From: CALHKP01 sp963558075
GTDB lineage: Bacteria > Bacillota > Clostridia > Peptostreptococcales > Anaerovoracaceae
Reading direction: 5' to 3'
Length of the DNA stretch: 35,700 nt
NCBI GenBank assembly: GCA_963558075.1
Contig: CAUWFN010000018.1
Coordinates: 1 to 35,700 of the forward strand
This document shows, one piece after another, positions 7,976 to 14,855 of this stretch. The notes under the pieces are model-generated. The model was not told where the DNA came from and did not search any database. It worked only from the letters and a program-made list of their open reading frames with translations. The translations under genes and the position numbers were made by a program. Numbering within the stretch: position 1 is the stretch's first letter; the number at the start of each line of letters is the position of its first letter.

Positions 7976-8413
7976 ATGGAAAGAAAAAAAGAGATTACAC
8001 GAGTCATAAAGTTCGTACTGTTTTCACTTTCGGCGGGAATCATAGAGCTTGCCGCCTTCACTCTTCTCAACGAACTTACTAATCTGCCTTACTGGCCTTG
8101 CTATCTCACAGCTTTGATTCTTTCTGTTTTGTGGAATTTTACCTTCAACAGAAAGTTTACATTCAAATCGGCAAATAACGTTTCGGTAGCAATGCTAAAG
8201 GTTGCCGCATTTTATGCAGTATTTACTCCAGCAACTACTTTGCTCGGACATTACCTGGCAGATACTTTGATGTGGAACGAATATCTCGTTACGCTCATAA
8301 ACATGGGAATTAATCTAACATCAGAATACGTATATGACCGTTTTGTTGTATTCGGCAAAAGCCTCGATACAAACAGCCGCGCCATAAAGGAAAAATCAAA
8401 GGAGGAAAAATAA
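7976..8413 (+). CDS. GtrA-family membrane protein
   Basis: A 145-residue protein with four predicted membrane segments (about residues 10-32, 38-58, 72-95 and 103-122) and the family signature VLWNFTFNRKFTF between segments two and three. GtrA-like proteins are thought to flip or help transfer lipid-linked sugars such as undecaprenyl-phosphate-glucose, for O-antigen, teichoic acid or arabinogalactan modification, though many members are uncharacterised. The start has no good ribosome site and lies six bases past the aldolase stop, so translation probably depends on coupling. Its stop is directly followed by the ATG of the aminotransferase gene. A lipid-sugar flippase inside a catabolic-looking operon is unexpected; it may serve a surface polymer or have another transport role. 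Confidence 0.88.
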   Translation: MERKKEITRVIKFVLFSLSAGIIELAAFTLLNELTNLPYWPCYLTALILSVLWNFTFNRKFTFKSANNVSVAMLKVAAFYAVFTPATTLLGHYLADTLMWNEYLVTLINMGINLTSEYVYDRFVVFGKSLDTNSRAIKEKSKEEK

Positions 8414-9910
8414 ATGAAAAACTGTGGAGTAAGCAGATGGGAAAATCCTGATGATATAAATGCAAGACTGAAAAAGCTGACAGACCAGGAAATCTGGGAG
8501 GTTGACGATGACTACTACGAAAACACTGTCATGAAATATTATGACGAAAAATGCAAACAGTCAAAGGCAATCTACGAGGAATCAAGCAAATATATTCCAG
8601 GAGGCGTTCAGCACAACCTCGCCTTCAATAAGCCATTTCCTATGTGCATGGCAAAAGCCGATGGCGCATACCTCTATGACAAAGACGGTAACAAATATAT
8701 AGATTTTCTTCAGGCTGGCGGACCTACTATTCTCGGAAATAACTACGAGCCCGTAAGAAAAGCTGCAATCGAGCTTCTTAATGAGTGCGGTCCTACAACA
8801 GGTCTTCTACACGAGGCAGAAATGCTCATTGCAAAGGAAATCAACAAACACATGCCAAATGTTGAGATGTTCCGTATGCTAGGTTCTGGTACTGAATCAG
8901 TTATGGCATCTCTAAGAATCGCAAGAATTGCAACAGAGCACAAGAGAGTTATTAAAATCGGAGGCGCTTATCACGGATGGTCCGATCAGATGGTTTACGG
9001 TCTAAAAATCCCAGGAAGCAGATTCCTGTTAGAATCTCACGGAATACCAAAGGGAGCATACAAAACTACTGATGAGGTGCGTCCAAACGACCTTGACATG
9101 TTAGAAAAAATGCTTAAGAAAAACAGACACAGAGGCGGCACTGCTGCTGTAATTCTCGAACCTGTAGGTCCTGAAAGCGGCACTAGACCTGTCGCTTTGG
9201 AATACAACAAAGGCGTGCGTGAGCTTTGCGATCAGTACGGCGCTCTTTTGATTTTCGATGAAGTTGTAACAGGTTTTCGTATTGGCCTTGGCGGCGCTCA
9301 GGAATATTTTGATGTTGTTCCTGACCTTACAATATTCGGCAAAATCGTTGCAGGCGGCTACCCTTCTGCAGGCGGAGTTGGAGGAAAACGCGAATACGCA
9401 GAGCTTATGGCAGCAGGCCTTGCAACAGGAAAGCACAGAGCTTATGTAGGAGGAACTCTCGCAGCAAACCCTCTATCATGTATCGCAGGATATACAGCGA
9501 TCAAAGAAATTGCAAGAACTAACGCCTGTGAAATTGCAGGAAAAGCAGGAGACAGACTATGCGATGGACTAAACAAACTGATTGACAAATACTCACTTCC
9601 ATTCGTTGCATATAACCAGGCTTCCATCGTTCATCTAGAATGCACAGGCGCAATGAGCTTTGACTTTTCTTCTATGTCATTTATCAAATCAGCTCTCGGA
9701 CTTCTGAAGCACAAGGAAATGATGTACACAAGAAAAGATTCTATGGAGCGTATGGGTGCAGCATACATGGCAAATGGAATCGTAACTCTTGCAGGAAGCA
9801 GACTATATACTTCTATGGCAGATACACCTGAAATCATCGACGAAGCCCTCGATAGATTCGAAGACGTATTTAAGCATGTAAAGAAAACAAACAAAGGACT
9901 TGTAAAATAA
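8414..9910 (+). CDS. Class III PLP aminotransferase, glutamate-1-semialdehyde aminomutase-like
   Basis: A 498-residue pyridoxal-phosphate enzyme of the class III aminotransferase group, closest in look to glutamate-1-semialdehyde 2,1-aminomutase. Visible features: PGGVQHNLAF near residue 62, the cofactor-loop GSGTESVMASLRIAR (157-171), the conserved aspartate in FDEVVTGFR (D282) and the Schiff-base lysine in FGKIVAGGYP (K310). It is about 60 residues longer than HemL, with an N-terminal extension of charged helices. No other haem-biosynthesis gene is nearby, so I read it as a specialised aminotransferase or aminomutase acting with the upstream kinase and aldolase, perhaps on an amino- or keto-sugar. 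The AGGAGG site is inside the end of the GtrA gene. It is the last gene of the operon. Confidence 0.88.
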   Translation: MKNCGVSRWENPDDINARLKKLTDQEIWEVDDDYYENTVMKYYDEKCKQSKAIYEESSKYIPGGVQHNLAFNKPFPMCMAKADGAYLYDKDGNKYIDFLQAGGPTILGNNYEPVRKAAIELLNECGPTTGLLHEAEMLIAKEINKHMPNVEMFRMLGSGTESVMASLRIARIATEHKRVIKIGGAYHGWSDQMVYGLKIPGSRFLLESHGIPKGAYKTTDEVRPNDLDMLEKMLKKNRHRGGTAAVILEPVGPESGTRPVALEYNKGVRELCDQYGALLIFDEVVTGFRIGLGGAQEYFDVVPDLTIFGKIVAGGYPSAGGVGGKREYAELMAAGLATGKHRAYVGGTLAANPLSCIAGYTAIKEIARTNACEIAGKAGDRLCDGLNKLIDKYSLPFVAYNQASIVHLECTGAMSFDFSSMSFIKSALGLLKHKEMMYTRKDSMERMGAAYMANGIVTLAGSRLYTSMADTPEIIDEALDRFEDVFKHVKKTNKGLVK

Positions 9911-9943
9911 CTCCTTTATTTTATACCAAAATGCACAAATAAT

Positions 9944-9990
9944 AAAAGACGACTTCCGAAGGCACTATGCTTTCGGAAATCGTCTTTTTT
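9944..9990. terminator. Bidirectional terminator between convergent operons
   Basis: A long hairpin with arms AAAAGACGACTTCCGAAGG and CTTTCGGAAATCGTCTTTT (two mismatches or wobble pairs), T-rich on the plus side and A-rich on the other, so it works in both directions. It ends transcription of the aminotransferase operon and of the polyferredoxin operon arriving from the right. Confidence 0.88.
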
Positions 9991-9991
9991 G

Positions 9992-10846
9992 TTATTTTAT
10001 AGCATTGTTTTCACCTTTATTTTTAATAAAGCTCAGGCAGTCTACAGGACATGCCTCTATGCATTTACCGCATTTGATGCATTCGCATGATTTTGATATT
10101 TCGTTTACAGAAAGTCCGATAGGACATGCATTCTCACAGGCATTACAGGAAATACAATCTTCCTTTTTCCAGTTAATCTGAACGAGAGAAAATCTGTTAA
10201 ACCAGCCATATATCGCCCCGAGCGGACATAGATACTGGCAAAATGGCCTGTAAACCTTCACAGAAAGAACAATAAGAGCTACAAGAATTCCTGCTTTCCA
10301 GAAAAACAGCCCACCAATCTGACTGCGCAAAAGCTCGTTTGATGCCATTAACGGAAGGGCTCCAAACAGAGTTCCCGAAGGACAAACATATTTGCAGAAG
10401 GCCGGAACCTTTGCAAATCCGCTGAATAAAAACATCGAGCCTACTAAAACCAGCCCGAAAAGAATGAGATATTTCAGGTACTTAAGTATATTGTGTAGCG
10501 GAAGGTTCTTGATTTTTTTAAACAAAGGAATTTTGTGAAGAAGATCCTGTACAAGACCAAATGGACAAAGCCAGCCGCATACAAATCGTCCGAACAGACT
10601 TCCTGATACGAACAAAAATCCAAGAGCCGCAAAAGGAACCCGGTATCCGCTTTGATTTAGAAGTGCTTGAAGAGCTCCTATCGGACATGCAGAAACTGCC
10701 CCTGGGCAAGAATAGCAGTTAAGCCCCGGAACGCATGCATATTTTAGACTTCCCTGATATATGCTTCCTGTCGCATAGCCGTACATATAGCCATTAGTAA
10801 GCGCTGTAACTATAAGCTGAACTATCGTTCTAAGATGTTTTCTCAT
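9992..10846 (-). CDS. NapH/CcoG-like membrane 4Fe-4S protein
   Basis: A 284-residue membrane polyferredoxin. It has about five membrane segments, each half carrying a CxxxCP motif next to the membrane (CGWLCPFG and CQYLCPLG), as in NapH, NosR and RdxA/CcoG proteins, plus extra cysteines in CYSCPG and CKYVCPSG. The C-terminal 60 residues form a two-cluster ferredoxin domain (CISCNACENACP and CIKCGKCIEACP). Such proteins move electrons between quinol or ferredoxin pools and extracytoplasmic redox partners. I start at the ATG at 10846, six bases after a GGGGTGAT ribosome site that overlaps the previous gene's stop; the longer TTG-initiated frame from 10867 lacks one. With the small CXXC protein and TlpA-like lipoprotein upstream it probably forms an electron path across the membrane. 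Confidence 0.88.
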   Translation of the reverse strand: MRKHLRTIVQLIVTALTNGYMYGYATGSIYQGSLKYACVPGLNCYSCPGAVSACPIGALQALLNQSGYRVPFAALGFLFVSGSLFGRFVCGWLCPFGLVQDLLHKIPLFKKIKNLPLHNILKYLKYLILFGLVLVGSMFLFSGFAKVPAFCKYVCPSGTLFGALPLMASNELLRSQIGGLFFWKAGILVALIVLSVKVYRPFCQYLCPLGAIYGWFNRFSLVQINWKKEDCISCNACENACPIGLSVNEISKSCECIKCGKCIEACPVDCLSFIKNKGENNAIK

Positions 10847-10853
10847 ATAAATA

Positions 10854-11006
10854 TCACCCCAGTCCAATACATTCCATGCATATCATTACAGCTTTTCTCC
10901 AAATAACCTCAAGCTGACCTGAGTATGCGCCAAATCCAATAAACAAAAGACCTACAAATACTCCTGCAAGCCAACCAAATCTTCTAGACTTCTTTAAGCA
11001 TTTCAT
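10854..11006 (-). CDS. Small CD1871A-family CXXC membrane protein
   Basis: A 50-residue protein found by reading the gap between the thioredoxin and polyferredoxin genes. It has a basic start (MKCLKKSRRF), one membrane segment (about residues 11-29, LAGVFVGLLFIGFGAY) and a C-terminal CMEC motif in VMICMECIGLG. This is the pattern of the CD1871A family of CXXC proteins, small companions of TlpA-like and 4Fe-4S proteins in Clostridia; their role is not established. The ATG lies inside the end of the TlpA gene (23-base overlap in another frame) and the stop is 7 bases from the polyferredoxin ATG, whose ribosome site it contains. The tight packing supports a real gene in the same transcript. Most likely a redox relay or cofactor-holding partner; that is inference. 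Confidence 0.85.
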   Translation of the reverse strand: MKCLKKSRRFGWLAGVFVGLLFIGFGAYSGQLEVIWRKAVMICMECIGLG

Positions 11007-11550
11007 TGATCAGATTCTCCCAGTCTTCTTTTCCCTTCGCTCCAACTACAACATTCACAGTTTTTCCTTCGCTGTCTACAAATATAGTTGTTGGAACTGC
11101 GCTTACCCCTGTAAGCATCGAATTGTAAAGTGATTCATTTATAACAAGGTGAAGATAGTCTGCCTTTGTCTGAGATATCAGTTTTTCGGCACCTGATACA
11201 TCATCACCCTCCATTACATCGCTTATTACGCCGACAATCTGAAATTCAGAAGCATCATATGCCTCTGCAATCTCTGCAAGAGCAGGCATCTCGCTTATGC
11301 ATGGATTACAGTAAGTCGCCCACACGTTCACCATTGTAAGCTTTGATTTTGAAAAAACATCAGATGTCACGGTATTTCCATCTATATCTGTTGCAGTAAA
11401 TTCTACAGGGCTAGCGTTTTCTGATGTCTCTGCACCGTTTGAGCTTCCTGCCCCTGCTCCAGAAGCATCAGTATCCTCAGAACCGCATCCGCTCAGAAGA
11501 AGCGTTGCCGCAAGCATTAACATAAGAATTAGTTTATATGTTTTTTTCAT
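10984..11550 (-). CDS. TlpA-like thioredoxin lipoprotein
   Basis: A 188-residue exported lipoprotein. The signal peptide (KKTYKLILMLML...) ends in the lipobox LLSGC with C22 as lipidation site, followed by a Ser/Gly/Ala-rich linker to about residue 45. The rest is a TlpA/ResA-type thioredoxin domain with the active-site pair CNPC (C81-C84) in VNVWATYCNPC, and the conserved cis-proline loop (SAVPTTIFVD) near residue 150. It should act outside the membrane as a thiol-disulfide reductant for cytochrome maturation, redox proteins or oxidative defence. I choose the ATG at 11550 because AAAAGGAG lies just upstream; a longer TTG frame from 11568 does not have a ribosome site. Its 3' end overlaps the CXXC protein gene. 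Confidence 0.92.
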   Translation of the reverse strand: MKKTYKLILMLMLAATLLLSGCGSEDTDASGAGAGSSNGAETSENASPVEFTATDIDGNTVTSDVFSKSKLTMVNVWATYCNPCISEMPALAEIAEAYDASEFQIVGVISDVMEGDDVSGAEKLISQTKADYLHLVINESLYNSMLTGVSAVPTTIFVDSEGKTVNVVVGAKGKEDWENLINEMLKEV

Positions 11551-11570
11551 AATCTCTCCTTTTATCAAAA

Positions 11571-12173
11571 TTAACCTTCATACTTGTCCTCAGGCATATA
11601 CCAGTAAGAGTGAAATCCGTGCATGTAAGTTCTAGAGCCCTTTGGCATCTGAGTCATCGCATTATAGATGTTATAATAGTCACCTGCTCCCATTCCAATG
11701 CACATTGTTCCCATAACAAGAAGGAACACATACTGCGGATTTATCATTCCTATGACATATGGCACAAGGCCAAATACAAAATTCGGCAAAAGTGACATGA
11801 ATACAAATCTTAATTTGCTCATGTCTTCTGGTCCCACTACAAATAGCATACCATGCTTTAGGTTTGTATAAACATATACATCCTTTCTGAAGCAAAGACC
11901 ATGTAAAAGCTCGTGGGGGAACAAAGTCAACATTGAAAGCACATAGCCTACAAGAAATGCCCCAAAGGAATAATTAGCTTCCTTATCAAAAAATATTCTT
12001 ATCATCGCTATAATTCCAAACACCACCATTATAGCTAATGCTGTAATATTAGCGATTTTTCCTAGCTCTGCACTGACCTCTGCCTCTTTGAACTTCACCG
12101 CATTTGGCTTATGCTTCCCACATGGTAATGAACTTTCATCCAGATTGTATTTCCCCATATAATGTAATTTCAT
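11571..12173 (-). CDS. DUF3267 family membrane protein with HExxH motif
   Basis: A 200-residue membrane protein with about four hydrophobic segments (residues 38-60, 68-86, 118-140 and 145-162). The motif HELLH at residues 87-91 fits HExxH, and a GAGDYYNIYNAM segment near residue 163 could supply the third metal ligand, as in site-2-protease-like folds. This matches DUF3267, a family of putative intramembrane zinc metalloproteases of unknown substrate. The start has an AAAGAAAGGGG site. The gene ends about 20 bases before the thioredoxin lipoprotein gene and may be in the same transcript. Protease activity is inferred from the motif only. Confidence 0.85.
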   Translation of the reverse strand: MKLHYMGKYNLDESSLPCGKHKPNAVKFKEAEVSAELGKIANITALAIMVVFGIIAMIRIFFDKEANYSFGAFLVGYVLSMLTLFPHELLHGLCFRKDVYVYTNLKHGMLFVVGPEDMSKLRFVFMSLLPNFVFGLVPYVIGMINPQYVFLLVMGTMCIGMGAGDYYNIYNAMTQMPKGSRTYMHGFHSYWYMPEDKYEG

Positions 12174-12235
12174 AAATCCCCTTTCTTTTGAAGCCTACAT
12201 TTAAACTATTTATACCCCTTTGCTTGTTAACTCTA

Positions 12236-12724
12236 CTATCCCCTATTTCTTCCATGCATAAGACCTGCACCAAAGCATGAAATAACGAGAACATAATCAG
12301 TAAAGCTCATCTTCTGAATTTCTCTTGAGGAAATTACTGCTCTAAATACACCGTTAATTCCCAGTCTCTTATCTCTCACAAGATGAAAAATAAACTGGTC
12401 GCTGTCATCAAAGAACTCCTTTAGATACTTTTCTGCATCCATATATGCCGGAGTCTGAAATCTCGTAGTGAAAATACGAAAATATGAACTTGCAGGCACA
12501 AAGCTTCCATCATCTAGCTCATAATCATAATTTTTATAACGGGACGAGCTGCTGAATTTCTTTGTTTTTGCATATACCATGCCCATATCATAAGAGTCGA
12601 GAGCAATCTCCTCTGTCAGAGCACCTTTTGCAAGCTCACCCTTTACCTTTTTTGCAAGGGCATTTGCTATCTCTTCTCTATTCATAGACATTCCGTCAAA
12701 TTCTCTTTCTGTCTGATTATTCAT
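12236..12724 (-). CDS. Hypothetical protein
   Basis: A 162-residue protein I do not recognise. It is largely hydrophilic. The first 60 residues are helical and charged (MNREEIANALAKKVKGELAKG), the middle is rich in Tyr, Ser and Asp, and the end has one weakly hydrophobic stretch (TDYVLVISCFGAGLMHG) that is probably not a membrane span. No cysteine pairs or catalytic motifs stand out. I place the start at ATG 12724; a longer TTG frame from 12745 is possible, and neither has a strong ribosome site. A TATAAT at 12779-12774 on the minus strand could be its -10 element. It precedes the DUF3267 gene by 62 bases on the same strand; a shared role cannot be claimed. Confidence 0.65.
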   Translation of the reverse strand: MNNQTEREFDGMSMNREEIANALAKKVKGELAKGALTEEIALDSYDMGMVYAKTKKFSSSSRYKNYDYELDDGSFVPASSYFRIFTTRFQTPAYMDAEKYLKEFFDDSDQFIFHLVRDKRLGINGVFRAVISSREIQKMSFTDYVLVISCFGAGLMHGRNRG

Positions 12725-12835
12725 TTCCAAAACACGACCTTTCAAATATTATTATTTATACCCATTAATGCCTATTATACTCTAATTTATTTCTGCTGAA
12801 CAGATTATATATCATAGCTATAGTCTACTCCTATA

Positions 12836-12890
12836 TTGTAAACCTATTCTATATTTTAGGTTGACAATATACGCGGCTATATGGTATTTT
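12836..12890 (+). promoter_or_regulatory. BirA (biotin repressor) operator and bioY promoter
   Basis: TTGTAAACC (12836-12844), 14 bases, GGTTGACAA (12859-12867) is a near-perfect BirA box. Its right half contains the -35 TTGACA (12861-12866), with TATTTT (12885-12890) as -10 after 18 bases. Biotinyl-AMP-bound BirA would block RNA polymerase here, so bioY should be repressed when biotin is plentiful. Confidence 0.9.
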
Positions 12891-12917
12891 AATTACAGAA
12901 ACAAAAAAGCTAGCCCG

Positions 12918-12958
12918 AAAGGAGGATGCGGAAGATAAGTTTTCCGCAATATTTTATG
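12918..12958 (+). promoter_or_regulatory. bioY ribosome site with hairpin in the spacer
   Basis: AAAGGAGG (12918-12925) is followed at once by an in-frame ATG (12926) that is too close to be used well, then by a perfect 7-bp hairpin TGCGGAA-N8-TTCCGCA (12927-12948), then seven bases and the ATG at 12956. If the hairpin is folded, the ribosome site is an effective 8 bases from the 12956 start. This decides the start I give for bioY. Confidence 0.6.
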
Positions 12959-13507
12959 AACACTATGACACACAGTAAAACTTATGATATGACGATAACT
13001 GCAGTATTTGCAGCTGTAATAGGAATATGCTCGTGGATATCAATTCCTTCAGCCGTTCCATTCACTATGCAGACCTTTGCAGTATTTCTTGCCTGCGGAG
13101 TGCTTGGAGGAAAACGCGCATTAGGTGCAGTCCTCGTTTACATTTTTCTTGGAGCCATAGGACTTCCTGTATTTGCAGGATTTCAGAGCGGCCCTGGCGT
13201 TTTATTTGGTGTAACCGGCGGATACATCATAGGATTTATCGCAATTGCACTTATCATGTGGGCAGTAGAAAAGGCCTTTGGCAATTCCCTAAGAGTCCTT
13301 GGCGTTTCAATGGTTATAGGGCTTATCGCCTGCTACATATTCGGAAGTTTTTGGTTTATGATTTTATACACACAGACAACTGGACCTATCAGCTTCTCCG
13401 CTGTAATCGGAATGTGCGTAGCGCCATTTATAATTCCAGATCTTATCAAAATCGCTCTTGCGCTAATCCTAACAAAAAAATTTAAAAAAATACTCAGACT
13501 TGCTTAG
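12956..13507 (+). CDS. bioY: BioY biotin transporter substrate-binding (S) component
   Basis: A 183-residue membrane protein with six hydrophobic segments and the BioY hallmarks: an early ISIPSAVPFTMQTFAVFLACGVLGGKRGAL-like block (residues about 30-60), then GAIGLPVFAGFQSG and GVLFGVTGGYIIGF. BioY is the S component of an ECF vitamin transporter, binding biotin and working alone or with a shared EcfAA'T module, which is not in this window. A BirA operator lies over its promoter, independent support for the substrate. I use the ATG at 12956; an in-frame ATG at 12926 touches the ribosome site. The stop codon lies in the loop of a hairpin that serves as terminator for the convergent gene. Confidence 0.95.
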   Translation: MNTMTHSKTYDMTITAVFAAVIGICSWISIPSAVPFTMQTFAVFLACGVLGGKRALGAVLVYIFLGAIGLPVFAGFQSGPGVLFGVTGGYIIGFIAIALIMWAVEKAFGNSLRVLGVSMVIGLIACYIFGSFWFMILYTQTTGPISFSAVIGMCVAPFIIPDLIKIALALILTKKFKKILRLA

Positions 13508-13520
13508 CAGGTCTGAGTAT
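13490..13520 (-). terminator. Terminator embedded in the 3' end of bioY
   Basis: Perfect 10-bp arms ATACTCAGAC (13490-13499) and GTCTGAGTAT (13511-13520). On the minus strand it is followed by TTTTTTTAAATTTTTTT, a strong terminator for the NifX-like gene ending at 13552. The plus side lacks a T tract. The bioY stop codon lies in the loop. Confidence 0.88.
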
Positions 13521-13551
13521 CCTTGGTTACTAATGTTTTACGTTCTTGTTA

Positions 13552-13911
13552 CTAGTGGTTTCCGCATTCGTGAGCGTGCTCATGCTCATGACATACTGAG
13601 CCTGTTGACTTTAATTTTCCTTCTAGATAAAGCTCAACATTTACCTTTGCATCACCTGTTGCTCCAACAACAACTTCTACGCCTCTTTCGTTGAAGATAT
13701 CAACAGCGCCGCCGCCCATTCCGCCTGAAATGATAACGTTTGCACCTCTGTCAGCAAGGAAGTTAGGTAAGAATCCAGGTCTGTGTCCAGGGTTTGGAAC
13801 TACCTCTTCTGCAACAATTTTGCCGTCTTCAGCATCAAAAATAATAAAGTTTTCGCAATGTCCGAAATGTCCTGCAACTTCTTTTCCCATAGCAGCTACT
13901 GCAATTTTCAT
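13552..13911 (-). CDS. NifB/NifX-family Fe-Mo-cluster-binding-like protein, His-rich tail
   Basis: A 119-residue protein of the dinitrogenase iron-molybdenum cofactor family (NifX/NafY/Orange protein). It shows the characteristic start MKIAVAAMGKEVAGHFGHCENFIIFD and the glycine-rich ISGGMGGGAVDIF block near residue 62. The C-terminus is a metal-binding tail with five His and two Cys residues (CHEHEHAHECGNH). Relatives bind Fe-Mo or Mo-Cu sulfide clusters. No nitrogenase genes are present, so a nitrogenase role is unlikely. It is the last gene of a minus-strand cluster with a second NifX-like gene and two ferredoxin/MinD-type ATPases, as in Orange-protein loci of sulfate reducers. A 71-base gap separates it from the second ATPase, and a strong terminator follows. 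Confidence 0.9.
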   Translation of the reverse strand: MKIAVAAMGKEVAGHFGHCENFIIFDAEDGKIVAEEVVPNPGHRPGFLPNFLADRGANVIISGGMGGGAVDIFNERGVEVVVGATGDAKVNVELYLEGKLKSTGSVCHEHEHAHECGNH

Positions 13912-13982
13912 AATTATAATCTCCTTTTCAAATCAAATTTATTTAAATCTTTCTCTGCGGCCTGCATCTTGCAAATTCCGCT

Positions 13983-14855
13983 TTAGATTCCTAACACTTT
14001 TAACGTATTTTTGTAGACCTCCATCAAAGCATCTCTTGCCTCGCAGTCTACATCTGCAAGAGTTTTTCCCTCATTTATAGCCTTTGATGCTTCCTTATCG
14101 TAAGGCACTTTTCCAACAAAGGCAATCTCATGCTCCTTGCAGAAGTTCTTAATTTTCTCCGTGTTTTCCACGTTTGTATCGTATCGGTTAACACATACGG
14201 CAACCTTTGTCTGAAACATATCAGCTGTCTTTACAAGCCTTTCTAGATCACTAAATCCAGAAAGCGATGGTTCTGAAACTATTAAAGCAAGATCAACTCC
14301 GTTTACAGATGCGATTACAGGGCAGCCAATGCCTGGCGATCCATCTATAATCATAAGCTCCTGTGTATCCTTTGGTACAATAAGGTCTAGTGATTTTTTC
14401 ACTTCGCTTACAAGCTTTCCAGAATTTCCTCTACCCATCTTGAGAGTAGCCGTAGAAAACTTCTTGCTTCCATCAAATAACTCAAGTCTACCTGCAATAT
14501 CACTATGAAGCTTTGCTGCTCCTACAGGGCATACAAGCTCGCATACCCCGCAGCCTTCGCAGGCAAACTCTTTGATCTCAAATTTTCCATTATCCCTCTT
14601 AGCTATAGCATCAAACCTACACTTTTGCGCACATATTCCGCAGCCTGTGCATAGATTTTCATCTATATCTGCCTTTTCGGATCCGATAAAATCTGAAACC
14701 TTTGGCTCAGTGTCCATCTGAGACACAATATGAAGATTAGGTGCATCTACATCACAGTCAGCAAAGGCCTTAGCATCTGCAAATCTTATAAAAGATGAAG
14801 CTGTCGTTGTCTTTCCTGTTCCGCCTTTTCCACTGAGTATCAAAAGCTTTTTCAC
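13983..14855 (-). CDS. MinD/Mrp-type ATPase with two-cluster ferredoxin insert (copy 2)
   Basis: A 290-residue P-loop ATPase of the SIMIBI (MinD/NifH/Mrp) class. The deviant Walker A GKGGTGKT is at residues 8-15, and a ferredoxin domain is inserted at about 60-115 with two cysteine sets (CTGCGICAQKC and CEGCGVCELVCP), so two 4Fe-4S clusters. The later block LMIIDGSPGIGCPVIASV is the switch/Walker B region. It starts with GTG at 14855, sharing one base with the stop of the upstream paralogue (TAGTG). In Orange-protein loci two such ATPases act together, and related proteins assemble metal clusters or position cell-division complexes. The sequence fits either; the partner NifX-like genes favour metal-cluster handling. 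Confidence 0.9.
   Translation of the reverse strand: MKKLLILSGKGGTGKTTTASSFIRFADAKAFADCDVDAPNLHIVSQMDTEPKVSDFIGSEKADIDENLCTGCGICAQKCRFDAIAKRDNGKFEIKEFACEGCGVCELVCPVGAAKLHSDIAGRLELFDGSKKFSTATLKMGRGNSGKLVSEVKKSLDLIVPKDTQELMIIDGSPGIGCPVIASVNGVDLALIVSEPSLSGFSDLERLVKTADMFQTKVAVCVNRYDTNVENTEKIKNFCKEHEIAFVGKVPYDKEASKAINEGKTLADVDCEARDALMEVYKNTLKVLGI

Noticed and set aside
8414..9910. hemL for haem biosynthesis
   Set aside because: No haem pathway gene is near, the protein is about 60 residues longer than HemL, and it is the last gene of a sugar-type operon.
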